A stretch of DNA of 40,000 nucleotides from Segetibacter sp. (GCF_025963695.1 NZ_JAOQAH010000076.1:1-40000), one strand, 5' to 3'. Counted from the first letter of the stretch, positions 17,206 to 26,080 are shown. The notes: generated by a model not told the origin, from the sequence alone. Numbers and translations: made by a program.

Positions 17206-18732
17206 ATGTCTTTACCTAAAGAACCGCGGCAGAAGATGATCAACCTGATGTATCTGGTGTTAACAGCCTTGTTAGCGCTAAATGTATCCTCTGAAATCCT
17301 TAATGCCTTCAAAACAGTTAATAACAGTTTAATGAATGCTAATGGCATTATTGAAACAAAAAATCAAAGTATAATAAAATCCTTTGAATCTAAATTAAAG
17401 GATCCAAAGACAACCCAGTTAGCCAGCATTTGGAAACCTAAGGCAGATCAAGCTAAAAATTTGGCGGATGGCATGTTTTCATATATCGAAAACCTTAAAG
17501 TTGAATTGATGAAAGAGGCCGGGCAAACAACTCCTGGCGGTGCTTACAAAGAGGATAACCTGGATGCTGCTACAAGATTAATAGTTGATGGTCCGAAAGG
17601 TAAAGAGCTGATAGCGAAATTAACAGAATACAAGAAAGGATTATTAGACATTCATCCTGATATTAATAAGGAATTCCAAAATTCCTTACCGATCGATCTT
17701 TCTGTGCCCGCAACTAACAACCAGGCAGGCAGAAAGGATTGGGCTTATGCTTATTTCCACATGACTCCAACTATTGCTGCAATCACAATGTTAAGCAAGT
17801 TTGAGAATGATGTAAAGAATAGTGAGTCTTTGGTATTAGATTATTGTCATAGAAAGATTGGCGAAGTACAGGTTGTGTATGATGAGTTTCAGGCTTTTGC
17901 AGGAACAAATTCTCAGTATTTAATGCCTGGACAGGAATTAGTAATAACTGCAGGTGTTGGGGCATTTAGTAAAGCAGCAAAACCTTCTATTACCGTAGAT
18001 GGTTCAGGGGTTGGTTTAAATGCGGAGGGAGTTGCAGAATACAAAACTAAAGTAGGCGGGCCTGGTACTTACACTAAATCTGTAAATATCACTTATGTAA
18101 AACCGGATGGCTCTACTGCCACTATTCCTAAAAAGGTAGAGTATACAGTGGGTTCTCCTACTGGGGCAAGTGTTAGTGCTGATAAGGTTAAAGTTCTTTA
18201 TATCGGTCTTGAAAATCCATTAACTATTACAGGAGGTTCTGCTGGTGACGAGAAAACGTCTGCAAGTATGACAAGTGGTAGTTTAAGTAAAGTTGGAGCG
18301 GGAAAATACATTGCAAAAGTTACCTCCCCAGGTACAACTACGATTAACGTAACGGTTGAAGGGAAAACAACACCTTTTGAATTTCGAGTTAAAAGGGTTC
18401 CTGACCCTGTAGCGATGGTAGGACAAAGCTCAGGAGGAAGAATTCCTGCTAACGCATTTAAAGCTCAGCAAGGTGTTCGTGCAGATCTTAGAGACTTTGT
18501 ATTTGAAGGTGTAAAGTTTGAGATTACTTCTTTTTTGGTGTACGCTACTGGTAACGGTTTTACAGAGAACGCGGCGTTTAATCAAAATGGAGGTGCTTAT
18601 TTTAACGAGGCTTCAAAGAAGATTATAGATAGGTGCAAACCTGGTTCTACAGTTGTAATTGATGAAATCAGAGCAAGAGGACCGGATGGATCACCTCGTC
18701 CGCTTCCTCCAATGGCTTTTAACTTATTTTAA
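17206..18732 (+). CDS. gldM: GldM, T9SS motor periplasmic shaft
   Basis: The 508-residue protein has the GldM/PorM layout: a short cytoplasmic start (MSLPKEPRQKMINLMYLVL), one membrane helix at about 12-32, then a long periplasmic part built of four domains. The helical first domain spans about 35-225, and the beta-rich Ig-like domains follow (GQELVITAGVGAFSKAAKP; SADKVKVLYIGLENPLTITG; the C-terminal domain from VAMVGQSSGGRIPANAF). GldM dimers sit with GldL in the inner membrane and reach across the periplasm to the GldK/GldN ring. Length is normal. gldN begins 13 nt downstream. Confidence 0.95.
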   Translation: MSLPKEPRQKMINLMYLVLTALLALNVSSEILNAFKTVNNSLMNANGIIETKNQSIIKSFESKLKDPKTTQLASIWKPKADQAKNLADGMFSYIENLKVELMKEAGQTTPGGAYKEDNLDAATRLIVDGPKGKELIAKLTEYKKGLLDIHPDINKEFQNSLPIDLSVPATNNQAGRKDWAYAYFHMTPTIAAITMLSKFENDVKNSESLVLDYCHRKIGEVQVVYDEFQAFAGTNSQYLMPGQELVITAGVGAFSKAAKPSITVDGSGVGLNAEGVAEYKTKVGGPGTYTKSVNITYVKPDGSTATIPKKVEYTVGSPTGASVSADKVKVLYIGLENPLTITGGSAGDEKTSASMTSGSLSKVGAGKYIAKVTSPGTTTINVTVEGKTTPFEFRVKRVPDPVAMVGQSSGGRIPANAFKAQQGVRADLRDFVFEGVKFEITSFLVYATGNGFTENAAFNQNGGAYFNEASKKIIDRCKPGSTVVIDEIRARGPDGSPRPLPPMAFNLF

Positions 18733-18745
18733 TAATACAGCAGTT

Positions 18746-19885
18746 ATGAAAACGAGAAGGTTTAAAACAGTAGTATTGATGATGTTGACCTTAATGGTCA
18801 CTGCTCGACTTAGTGCCCAAAGAGCAACAAGGAATGCAAAAGTAAGATCAGGGTATGGCACTGGTAGTACCGGGTACGGCAATAGTGGTTACACGACAAC
18901 TAGTGCGGCGAGAGATACGACCAAGAAAAAAAATACTACTACTACTGCTGCACCAAAAACGGGATATGGCAATACGACTACTGGCAGTGGCTACGGGACA
19001 ACTCCAGCTGGTGGAGGTGCTTCTACTACCGGAAGTGTAAACGCTAATTTACCTATTAAAGTAATAAAGAACAGTGGTAGCGGTATAGGCGATTCTATTC
19101 CACCTTCGCTTCGTACTGATAACACTATTGACAGGCAATTGGTAAAAGACAGAACACCTTTGCCTTACGAGCATATTCGCGAAGATGACGCTGTATATAA
19201 GCAAAGAGTTTGGAGGGAAATTGATACGAGAGAAAAAATGAATCTCCCTTTCCGTTATGCTGCTAATGAGGATAACGGAAATCAACGGTTCATTTCTATT
19301 CTTTATAGTGCTATTCAGGCAGGTGACGTTACCGTGTTTAGTGGAGACGATGACCGGTTTACTGTTCCGTTAACAAAAGAAGAGGTTGCTAAAAATATTA
19401 CCGGTGGTATGGATACTGTCCCTGTGGTAGATATGAATGGGGAAGTTAGCAGTTATGAGGCCAGGCAGAGAATGGTTGAGCCGGATTCTATTTACAGATT
19501 TCGTCTTAAGGAAGAATGGATTTTTGACAAGGAGTCTTCTAGAATGTTTGTAAGAATTTTAGGCGTAGCGCCAGTTATGACTCAATACACATCAGCAGGG
19601 GTTAATGTAGGGGATAGAACTTTATTCTGGGCATACTATCCCGATCTGAGACCAACTCTTGCAAAATACGAAGTATTCAACGGTAGAAACTATGCAGGTA
19701 GGATGAGTTGGGAAGAGTTATTTGAAAGCCGCTTTTTTAGTAGCTATATTACCAAATCAACTCTTGACAATCCGTTTGATAAGAGCTTGAGGGAGTTTAT
19801 AAAGGATCCATTATTCCGTTTACTTGAAGGAGAAAATATTAAGGAAAAAATCTTCAACTACGAACAAGACCTTTGGTCTTACTAG
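18746..19885 (+). CDS. gldN: GldN, T9SS/gliding ring protein
   Basis: GldN (PorN) binds GldK in the periplasmic ring. The frame opens upstream at 18659 inside gldM, but the ATG at 18746 begins a clear signal peptide (MKTRRFKTVVLMMLTLMVTA, ending at about residue 25), giving 379 residues. Residues ~35-97 are an unusual low-complexity stretch with repeated GYG units (SGYGTGSTGYGNSGY; TGYGNTTTGSGYG) and runs of Thr and Lys. The conserved part follows, with LPYEHIREDDAVYKQRVWRE, INTREKMNLPF-like text and FRLKEEWIFDKESSRMFVRI. It is the last gene of the operon and is followed by a strong terminator. Confidence 0.94.
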   Translation: MKTRRFKTVVLMMLTLMVTARLSAQRATRNAKVRSGYGTGSTGYGNSGYTTTSAARDTTKKKNTTTTAAPKTGYGNTTTGSGYGTTPAGGGASTTGSVNANLPIKVIKNSGSGIGDSIPPSLRTDNTIDRQLVKDRTPLPYEHIREDDAVYKQRVWREIDTREKMNLPFRYAANEDNGNQRFISILYSAIQAGDVTVFSGDDDRFTVPLTKEEVAKNITGGMDTVPVVDMNGEVSSYEARQRMVEPDSIYRFRLKEEWIFDKESSRMFVRILGVAPVMTQYTSAGVNVGDRTLFWAYYPDLRPTLAKYEVFNGRNYAGRMSWEELFESRFFSSYITKSTLDNPFDKSLREFIKDPLFRLLEGENIKEKIFNYEQDLWSY

Positions 19886-19903
19886 TTGGTATCTAAATCT
19901 TAT

Positions 19904-19940
19904 ATAAAAAAAGCTTGTCGCACATGACAAGCTTTTTTAT
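19904..19940 (+). terminator. rho-independent terminator of gldKLMN
   Basis: A 14-bp perfect stem, AAAAAAGCTTGTC against GACAAGCTTTTTT, surrounds a GCACAT loop and ends in a T-run. It starts 19 nt after the gldN stop. The A-run on the left makes it potentially two-way. Confidence 0.9.
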
Positions 19941-20190
19941 TTGGGCCCACCCTAGTAAGATTACGCTGAGCGATAGTTTAACTGGTATCCAGAAATTTAA
20001 TTTTACTTACTTTACTTTTTAAGTTTCAACCGCTCAATTGCCTAAAAAAATGAGATAATGGGATAATTTTTTTTTAAAAAAGTTAAACGAGATGATTTTT
20101 GCATGTGAAAAAACATTAAAAAAAACCCAACGTTGTTGCGTTGTAAGTCAGTTTATATATCTTTACTTCGGTTTTTCATAGGATATTGGA
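19941..20190. other. AT-rich spacer between gldN and uvrC
   Basis: No gene is seen. The stretch holds long A/T runs (20066-20085 and 20110-20127) and a small stem, CAACG-TTGTTG-CGTTG, near 20130-20145. It separates two convergent transcription units. Confidence 0.5.
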
Positions 20191-20225
20191 TTTTAAAAAC
20201 GGGGCTGGATGTTTATCCTGGCCCC
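20191..20225 (-). terminator. probable uvrC terminator
   Basis: On the minus strand GGGGC and GCCCC, continued by AGGAT and ATCC, form a GC-rich hairpin that is followed by GTTTTTAAAA. It lies 7 nt beyond the uvrC stop codon. Confidence 0.75.
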
Positions 20226-20232
20226 TTTATTT

Positions 20233-22047
20233 TTAATGGCTGTTTTTGCTTGCAAAATGTTCTACCACCATTTTAGCTTTTGATACTCCAATTACTTTAA
20301 TCAATTCTTCCTCTGTCTTTAGCTGTATGTTCCTTACAGATTTAAACTCCTTCAGCAACTGCTCTGCTGTTGACTTGCCTATACCTTTTATATTTTCTAA
20401 CTCATTTTTAAAAGTTCCGTTGCTTCTTTTCAACCTATGAAAAGTGATGCCAAATCGATGCACTTCATCCCTTATCCGCCGTATGAATTTAAGACTTTCA
20501 CTGTCCCAACTTAATTTTATCGATTGCTTATCTCCATGAAAAAATATTTCTTCTTCGTTTTTTGCTAAACCGATTACGGTAACTAACCCAATCAGATTTA
20601 GCTCCCGTATGCTTTCCATTGCAGCATTAAGTTGGCCTTTGCCGCCATCTATGATGATTAGCTGTGGTAGAGGTTGACTTTCTTTTATTAAGCGCGTATA
20701 CCTCCTTAAAACAACTTCTTTCATGGTTGCAAAATCATTAATTCCTTCAACTGTTTTCACGTTGTAGTGTCTGTAGTCTTTTTTGCTCGGGATGCCTTCT
20801 TTAAAAGAAACCATCGCACTCACCGGATAACTTCCCTGGAAATTAGAATTATCAAAACATTCTATATGCGTAGGGATTTCTGAAAGTTGTAAGTCTTGCT
20901 GTAATTGGTATAATACCTCTTTTTTCTGAACATCGGTTTTGCCTTCCAGTTGCAGCATCTTTTTCTTCCTTAGTTCTTCAGTAAAATAATCTACGTTTTT
21001 TATTGAAAGGTCTAACAGTTTCTTTTTATCCCCGCCTTTTGGTACGGTTACAGTTATTTCTTCTAGTGCAAATTCAATTTCAAAAGGAACTATTATTTCA
21101 TTTGCAGCACTATTAAATGTTTCTCTTAGTTGCAGTATAGCAAGAGGTAATACTTCCGCTTCATTTTCTTCGAGTTTTGTTTCAACTCTAACTGTGTGTG
21201 TTTGTACAATCGCTCCGTTTGACACCATTAAATAATTGACATACGCGGTATCTCCATCTTTTAAAATGGAAAAAACATCTAGGTTGGAAAGATGTCTACC
21301 TACAATAATTGATTTAGCCTGGAAGTTTTCAAGATGCTCAATTTTCTTCCGTACCCATTCCGCCTTCTCAAAGTCAAGATTCGTTGCAAATTGAAGCATC
21401 TCCAACTTAAAGTGTTGTATAACTGGTTGTAAATTTCCTTTTAAAATGTTCCTTATCTGATGTAATGCGCGGTCATAATCCTGTTCGGACTGATGTGCTT
21501 CGCACGGACCTTTACAGTTTCCCAAATGGTATTCGAGGCAAACTTTAAACTTTCCTTTCTGAATATTTGATTGAGTGAGATTTAATTTACAGGTACGCAA
21601 AGCAACGTTTTGCTTTATAAAGGTTAGTAATTCTCTCACCTTTGCAACGGATGTAAAAGGCCCCAAATATTCGGAGCCATCATTAACTTTCGACCTTGTT
21701 AAGAATATTCTAGGAAAAGGCTCTTTTTTTATAACAATGTATGGAAATGATTTGTCGTCCTTTAAGTCTATATTAAACCGGGGCTTAAACTGTTTGATTA
21801 GAGAGTTCTCTAGAAGAAACGCATCTGCTTCGCTATTTGTAATTGTAAATTCAACTCTTCTAATTCTGTTAACTAGTTCGTGTGTTTTGTAATTCGTAAA
21901 AGTTTTAGTGAAATAGCTACTTGTTCTTTTTCTAAGGTCTTTAGCCTTTCCTACATACAGCAAAACATTTTGAGAGTCAAAATATTTATAGATTCCTGGT
22001 TGATGCGGGATAGTCGGTGCTATTTCCTGAAATTCCTTTGCTGTCAT
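20233..22047 (-). CDS. uvrC: excinuclease ABC subunit C
   Basis: UvrC makes both cuts around a lesion in nucleotide excision repair, working with UvrA and UvrB. The 604-residue length is standard. From the N-terminus: GIY-YIG nuclease (PGIYKYFDSQNVLLYVGKAKDLRKRT, with the key Tyr and Arg), a Cys-containing linker (CLEYHLGNCKGPC), the UVR segment at about 200-240 that binds UvrB, the RNase H-like nuclease domain (HIECFDNSNFQG; FKEGIPSKKDYRHYNVK) and paired helix-hairpin-helix motifs (LENIKGIGKSTAEQLLKEF). A lipoprotein gene precedes it with a 12 nt gap and probably shares its transcript. UvrA and UvrB are not in the window. Confidence 0.96.
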   Translation of the reverse strand: MTAKEFQEIAPTIPHQPGIYKYFDSQNVLLYVGKAKDLRKRTSSYFTKTFTNYKTHELVNRIRRVEFTITNSEADAFLLENSLIKQFKPRFNIDLKDDKSFPYIVIKKEPFPRIFLTRSKVNDGSEYLGPFTSVAKVRELLTFIKQNVALRTCKLNLTQSNIQKGKFKVCLEYHLGNCKGPCEAHQSEQDYDRALHQIRNILKGNLQPVIQHFKLEMLQFATNLDFEKAEWVRKKIEHLENFQAKSIIVGRHLSNLDVFSILKDGDTAYVNYLMVSNGAIVQTHTVRVETKLEENEAEVLPLAILQLRETFNSAANEIIVPFEIEFALEEITVTVPKGGDKKKLLDLSIKNVDYFTEELRKKKMLQLEGKTDVQKKEVLYQLQQDLQLSEIPTHIECFDNSNFQGSYPVSAMVSFKEGIPSKKDYRHYNVKTVEGINDFATMKEVVLRRYTRLIKESQPLPQLIIIDGGKGQLNAAMESIRELNLIGLVTVIGLAKNEEEIFFHGDKQSIKLSWDSESLKFIRRIRDEVHRFGITFHRLKRSNGTFKNELENIKGIGKSTAEQLLKEFKSVRNIQLKTEEELIKVIGVSKAKMVVEHFASKNSH

Positions 22048-22059
22048 GTCTGTTGCTTG

Positions 22060-22641
22060 TTAACCCTTTTTGTTCCATACAACAATTGTTTGATGAGAAG
22101 TTCCGGTATTACCAGATTTTTGAACTGAACGATTTACCTGGAAGCTCTCACCCGGCTTCCAGCTTAGTTGTTCTATAGCCGAGCTGTCCGGGTAATTATG
22201 ATATTTCCGCAGTAGTATTCGTTTAACTGTTTGCCCGTCCTCATCTAGTAAGACGTCCACATTCTGCAGTTCAAGCTCTTTGTTTGTTGTGGAATAGCTG
22301 ATAGTAAAACTTTTGGTTGTCTGATCCTCAAAAATACTCTCTGTATAATAATGTTTAATCTTTTCATCATTGATATCAGGGCTGAGAAATTGACTAGATA
22401 CCTGATTGAAAATGGACGTATTGATGGGGGTAGAGTCTTGGTTGTTATTTAGAATATCAAGTTTGTAAATAAAGAAAGGAGTTGCATTAACCTCTTTAAT
22501 CTGGCCTTGTAAATATTCAGTTAGCTGGAAAAACTTAGTAGTATCCTTTTCAACGGCTTTGCTGCTTGCTTTATCCTGGTTATTCTTACAGGATGTAAAA
22601 GTCAGGGCAAATAGAACAATGATAAAACTTAATAGTCTCAT
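22060..22641 (-). CDS. putative lipoprotein of unknown function
   Basis: The frame opens at 22662, but the ATG at 22641 gives a standard lipoprotein signal (MRLLSFIIVLFALTFTSCKN, lipobox Cys18) and lies 4 nt after a TATTTTTG promoter element. The product is 193 residues, so start and promoter agree. The rest has alternating charged and beta-prone text with no motif I recognise (FQLTEYLQGQIKEVNATPFF; LELQNVDVLLDEDGQTVKRI). It should be anchored in the envelope. Its stop is 12 nt before the uvrC ATG, so it likely drives uvrC transcription. A lipoprotein leading a DNA-repair gene has no obvious functional logic; the link may only be shared transcription. Confidence 0.75.
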   Translation of the reverse strand: MRLLSFIIVLFALTFTSCKNNQDKASSKAVEKDTTKFFQLTEYLQGQIKEVNATPFFIYKLDILNNNQDSTPINTSIFNQVSSQFLSPDINDEKIKHYYTESIFEDQTTKSFTISYSTTNKELELQNVDVLLDEDGQTVKRILLRKYHNYPDSSAIEQLSWKPGESFQVNRSVQKSGNTGTSHQTIVVWNKKG

Positions 22642-22645
22642 AGAG

Positions 22646-22653
22646 CAAAAATA
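22646..22653 (-). promoter_or_regulatory. -7 element TATTTTTG, 4 nt before the lipoprotein ATG
   Basis: Minus-strand TATTTTTG fits TAnnTTTG exactly, followed by CTCT and ATG. It supports the inner start at 22641 and is probably the promoter of the lipoprotein-uvrC unit. Confidence 0.5.
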
Positions 22654-22929
22654 GCACAACAAGATGAAGGCTTGGAAAAGCAGGATGTTAAAGAAATTGC
22701 CGCTGCAAAAAAAGAAAATAAAGATTAGCAGCTGGGAGGGAAGCAGGTTTTGCCAGTCCTAAAGTGGTATTTTGATCCTTTTAAGGATAGTTTAAAACAC
22801 GACATTACTCTTAAGACAATAATGAAAAGTGGCTGGAATGCAAAAAATTAAGTAATACTTGTAACAATGTTAAAGAGGTAAGGAACCTATTCTTCTCTAA
22901 ACCGTGCAAGAATAAAAATGTAAGTGAGA

Positions 22930-24363
22930 TTAATAAATTGCTTTAGATACACCAAGTTTTATTCCGTAATCCATTAAATGTTCTTTAATTGTGTATTCGG
23001 GGATAAACGTAGAATAGGGCTGGTAGCGCAGTTGAGGACCAACTTGCCATTTAAAATCACCCGCTTTAAAGCTTACAAAAGCCTCTATATTACTATTAAT
23101 GTTCCATTGCCTTACCATTCCGGGGTTCTCAGTATAATTCTTAAAATTGGTGGAAAGAAGATAAGCATTGCGGTTCAAAAGATACGTTGGTTGAATTGTT
23201 CCTGCAACGTTCAACTGAACACGTTTGTTGCCTATAATTTCCCACTCGATACCAACAGGTACTGATAACTGGTAATAACGATTTACAAGTTGGGCAGAAT
23301 AATATCCGTTGTTAACTCTGTAAATGGCTAGTGTATTTATAGTATCGATCCGATTGTTTCCTACCAGCGCAATACTTGCTAACTCAGTATTAGAGCGGTA
23401 GGCCTGAATGCTATACTGGCGCATATTGAACTGAAAACCAGATTTAACGCGAACTTTATTAGAGAGACCATACATAATGCTAAAGCCAGCTTCAATGCCA
23501 GTTCCAGGTTTGTGCCTAACTACTTTATTTACGTCGGTCACAAAATTTACTCCTACAGGACCCGCAGTATTTTCTTTTGTCATTGAGTTATCTTCCATCA
23601 GCTTGCGGTAACTAACAGAAGGCGCAACATATATCTGGTATGAAAACTTATGCTTTAAACCCTGTTTTGCAAAAGCTGGCGGCAAGGGAATATTAGTACT
23701 GGCAGAAGATTCCCTGGAGTTATTATTATTTTTTGCAGGCAAAACTTCACCGACTTTTAATTCCTTTGACCTTTCAATATTATTTCGAACAACCTCGGCT
23801 TCTTTAAAATCTTTGATCAATGCATCGTTTAAATCAATGATTTTTTCACTGCCTCCTATTTCCCTTAAAGGAGACTCTGCTATTTGCGTCAATTTTAAGG
23901 GAGCTAAGCTCTTTTGTCTTACATGAATAGGGACTAAATTACCAGGAGTATGGTTATCTATAAAAAAATCGCTAACAGGTGTCGCAGAAGTACGTAGTGA
24001 ACTAGTAGCTACTGCCGGGGAGCTAATTTGACTTGAGCCGGCGATTTGTTTTGCTTTAGCGAAAGGATCGGAAGGAGTCAGTTGACCTAAGATATCGTCT
24101 TTCTGAGAAGTTTGTTTTGTAAAAGTATTTACATCAGCAGTCGGAAGTGAAAACAAGTTAGGTTTTGGTGAAAAGTATACACAAATAAGAACAGTTGCGC
24201 TTACAAGCAAGGCCGCAGCAATGGTTAATGCAGGCCATCTTTTTTCTCCATGCAGTTTTTTGTCGATTTCTCTCCATACTGCATCTGCAGGATACATCCG
24301 GTGATTCCTCACCTGGTCCTGAAGAAACTCTTCGAACTCGTCGTGATTTAAATTGTCTTCCAT
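22930..24363 (-). CDS. membrane-anchored protein with predicted C-terminal beta-barrel, sigma-factor partner
   Basis: The 477-residue protein has three visible parts. Residues 1-42 are charged and helical (FEEFLQDQVRNHRMYPADAVWREIDKKL) like the cytoplasmic part of Bacteroidota anti-sigma factors. One hydrophobic helix follows at about 44-64 (WPALTIAAALLVSATVLICV). Residues ~65-235 are a Ser/Thr/Pro-rich linker. From about 240 to the end strands alternate (FSYQIYVAPSVSYRKLM; TGIEAGFSIMYGLSNKVRVK; YYQLSVPVGIEWEIIGNKRV) as in PorT/OmpA-type outer-membrane barrels. The ECF sigma-factor gene ends 19 nt upstream, so the two are co-transcribed. An anti-sigma role is inferred from order and topology, not from a recognised domain. 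Confidence 0.75.
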   Translation of the reverse strand: MEDNLNHDEFEEFLQDQVRNHRMYPADAVWREIDKKLHGEKRWPALTIAAALLVSATVLICVYFSPKPNLFSLPTADVNTFTKQTSQKDDILGQLTPSDPFAKAKQIAGSSQISSPAVATSSLRTSATPVSDFFIDNHTPGNLVPIHVRQKSLAPLKLTQIAESPLREIGGSEKIIDLNDALIKDFKEAEVVRNNIERSKELKVGEVLPAKNNNNSRESSASTNIPLPPAFAKQGLKHKFSYQIYVAPSVSYRKLMEDNSMTKENTAGPVGVNFVTDVNKVVRHKPGTGIEAGFSIMYGLSNKVRVKSGFQFNMRQYSIQAYRSNTELASIALVGNNRIDTINTLAIYRVNNGYYSAQLVNRYYQLSVPVGIEWEIIGNKRVQLNVAGTIQPTYLLNRNAYLLSTNFKNYTENPGMVRQWNINSNIEAFVSFKAGDFKWQVGPQLRYQPYSTFIPEYTIKEHLMDYGIKLGVSKAIY

Positions 24364-24382
24364 CTAACTCAAATTCTTTTTA

Positions 24383-24961
24383 TCACTTCTTTACTCCGGC
24401 TAACAGAGTAAATTGTGATCTCGGTTTTTCAACTATATTTTTCTTAATCAAAATGTTTTCCAACATTGATTTTGCTCTTGTATATTGACTACGGCTTGTG
24501 CTTTCCTCAATATCAAGCATCGTAGCAATTTCCCGGTGACTATATCCTTCTATTGCGTACAGGTTAAGAACTGTGCGATAGCCGATTGGTAGAAGTCGAA
24601 TACACTCAGTTACTTGTTTAGCTTGCATGATAGAAGGCATTGTTTCTTCCTTCACATGGGCCGACACTGCCTGTTCAATATCAACGCTGTCATTAAATTT
24701 CTTATACTTCTTAAGAAAATTAATACAGGTGTGAACAATTATTCTCCTTATCCAACCCTCAAAGGCACCCTTGTTTTGAAAGGTGTGTATTTGGGTAAAG
24801 ACTTTTATAAACCCTTCCTGCAACATATCCTCCGCGTCTTCACGGCTCTGCCCGAAGCGATAACAAACAGACAGCATCTTGGGGCTGAACCTGTTATACA
24901 ACTCTCTTTGGGCAGATGGCTGATTATGAAGACAGCCTGCAATTATATATTCTTCTGTCAT
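24383..24961 (-). CDS. ECF-type RNA polymerase sigma factor
   Basis: The 192-residue protein is an RpoE-like sigma-70 factor with only regions 2 and 4. Region 2 is at about 20-90 (LYNRFSPKMLSVCYRFGQSREDAEDMLQEGFIKVF, followed by AFEGWIRRIIVHTCINFLKK), and region 4 at about 130-180 (IRLLPIGYRTVLNLYAIEGYSHREIATMLDIEESTSRSQ) with its helix-turn-helix. It would direct polymerase to a specific promoter set in response to an envelope cue. The gene after it encodes a membrane protein with a barrel domain and is probably its regulator. No binding site or self-activated promoter could be recognised upstream. Confidence 0.92.
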   Translation of the reverse strand: MTEEYIIAGCLHNQPSAQRELYNRFSPKMLSVCYRFGQSREDAEDMLQEGFIKVFTQIHTFQNKGAFEGWIRRIIVHTCINFLKKYKKFNDSVDIEQAVSAHVKEETMPSIMQAKQVTECIRLLPIGYRTVLNLYAIEGYSHREIATMLDIEESTSRSQYTRAKSMLENILIKKNIVEKPRSQFTLLAGVKK

Positions 24962-25178
24962 GAAGCTATTTAAGTACCCGTAAAATAGGACAATTAATTC
25001 AATAGGATGCTGCTTATGTCAAAATAATTTTATGGACTGTTGTCTTGCAAACCTACATTAATACATCGTGTTATTTTTTTGAGATGTGATATAGGGAAAG
25101 GTATAGGCAAAAACTTATTATTGCTTTCTTACTAACTCATATTATTTTTATGCAAACCTGTTTAGTAATAATTATCAA

Positions 25179-26024
25179 ATGAAGATCATACTTGTTCCTA
25201 CCGATTTTTCTGAAAATGCAAGAAACGCAGCAAAATACGCCCTTGCAATTGCTGGTGATTTGCAGGCAAAAAAGGTTGTGTTTTATAATGCTTACCAGTC
25301 ACCTCCCCTGATGACTGAGAATACTGTACCTGCAATACCGGTAATGGATATTGATACACTGAAGGACATCAGTGAGCAAGGAATGAAAGCTTTTTTAGAA
25401 AATGTGAAGCAATATCGGCAAGGTCAGGTTGAGATAGAACAAAAGACCGGTTATTCCATTTTGGCCAACGATATCAATGACCTTTGTGAAGAAGTGGACG
25501 CCGGCCTAATTGTAATGGGTATAACCGGAACCAGCAAAATTGAAGAGATCCTAATTGGCAGCACAGCTATAAGTGTGATGAAGCAAACCAAAGTCCCGGT
25601 CATTATCGTTCCCTCCGATGCAACCTATACTTCTATAACAAATGTGATGTTTGCCTGTGATTTTAAAAAGGTGGTAGAAACAACTCCGGTGCAGCCCATA
25701 AAAAATATATTAGATGTTACAAAGGCGTCGTTACATGTGGTAAATGTGTACGAAAGCGATAAGAAAATTGCGGCCGATAAAACGCATCAGCAAAAGCTTC
25801 TACAGTCGTTGCTTGAAGAGTATAATCCTAAGTTTCACTTCGAAAATAATGAAGATTTTGTTGAGGCAATAAATCATTTTGTTGAAGCGCACGGTATAGA
25901 TTTGATCATAACCATTCCGAGAAAACACAAGTTATTTGAAGGATTATTTAAAGAGCGGCATACAAAAAAACTAGCTTTTCACACCCATGTACCTCTTATG
26001 TGCATCCACCAGGAAGATTTATAA
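25179..26024 (+). CDS. universal stress protein, tandem UspA domains
   Basis: The 281-residue protein holds two UspA-like domains. The first (1-145) has the start KIILVPTDFSENARNAAKYAL and the nucleotide-binding GITGTSKIEEILIGSTA pattern (G-x2-G-x9-GS/T), so it probably binds ATP or AMP. The second (about 150-281) keeps the fold (SITNVMFACDFKKVV; FVEAHGIDLIITIPRKHKLF) but lacks the glycine motif, so it is likely non-binding. Proteins of this type are cytoplasmic and respond to stress. It faces the sigma-factor gene with a 217 nt gap between starts. No clear promoter motif was seen. Confidence 0.9.
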   Translation: MKIILVPTDFSENARNAAKYALAIAGDLQAKKVVFYNAYQSPPLMTENTVPAIPVMDIDTLKDISEQGMKAFLENVKQYRQGQVEIEQKTGYSILANDINDLCEEVDAGLIVMGITGTSKIEEILIGSTAISVMKQTKVPVIIVPSDATYTSITNVMFACDFKKVVETTPVQPIKNILDVTKASLHVVNVYESDKKIAADKTHQQKLLQSLLEEYNPKFHFENNEDFVEAINHFVEAHGIDLIITIPRKHKLFEGLFKERHTKKLAFHTHVPLMCIHQEDL

Positions 26025-26063
26025 AAATAGCTCGTTACCAACTATTCATCCTCACCAGTCTTT

Positions 26064-26080
26064 CGTTGCGACGCTCCGTT
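26064..26080 (-). repeat. dispersed repeat, family A, left arm
   Basis: On the minus strand this reads AACGGAGCGTCGCAACG. It is the exact reverse complement of 26228-26244, forming a 17-bp inverted pair with 147 nt between, in the space between the convergent stress-protein and nadE genes. Further copies lie at 29859-29874 and 30919-30934. Confidence 0.75.

Noticed and set aside
18659..18745. Upstream start for gldN inside gldM
   Set aside because: The ATG at 18746 begins a clean signal peptide; the longer form would bury it.
22663..22929. Possible coding remnant (frame ending AAAKKENKD) and a small ATCCTT-TTAAGGAT... palindrome
   Set aside because: The frame has no start and only about 25 codons, and the palindrome is short without a T-run.
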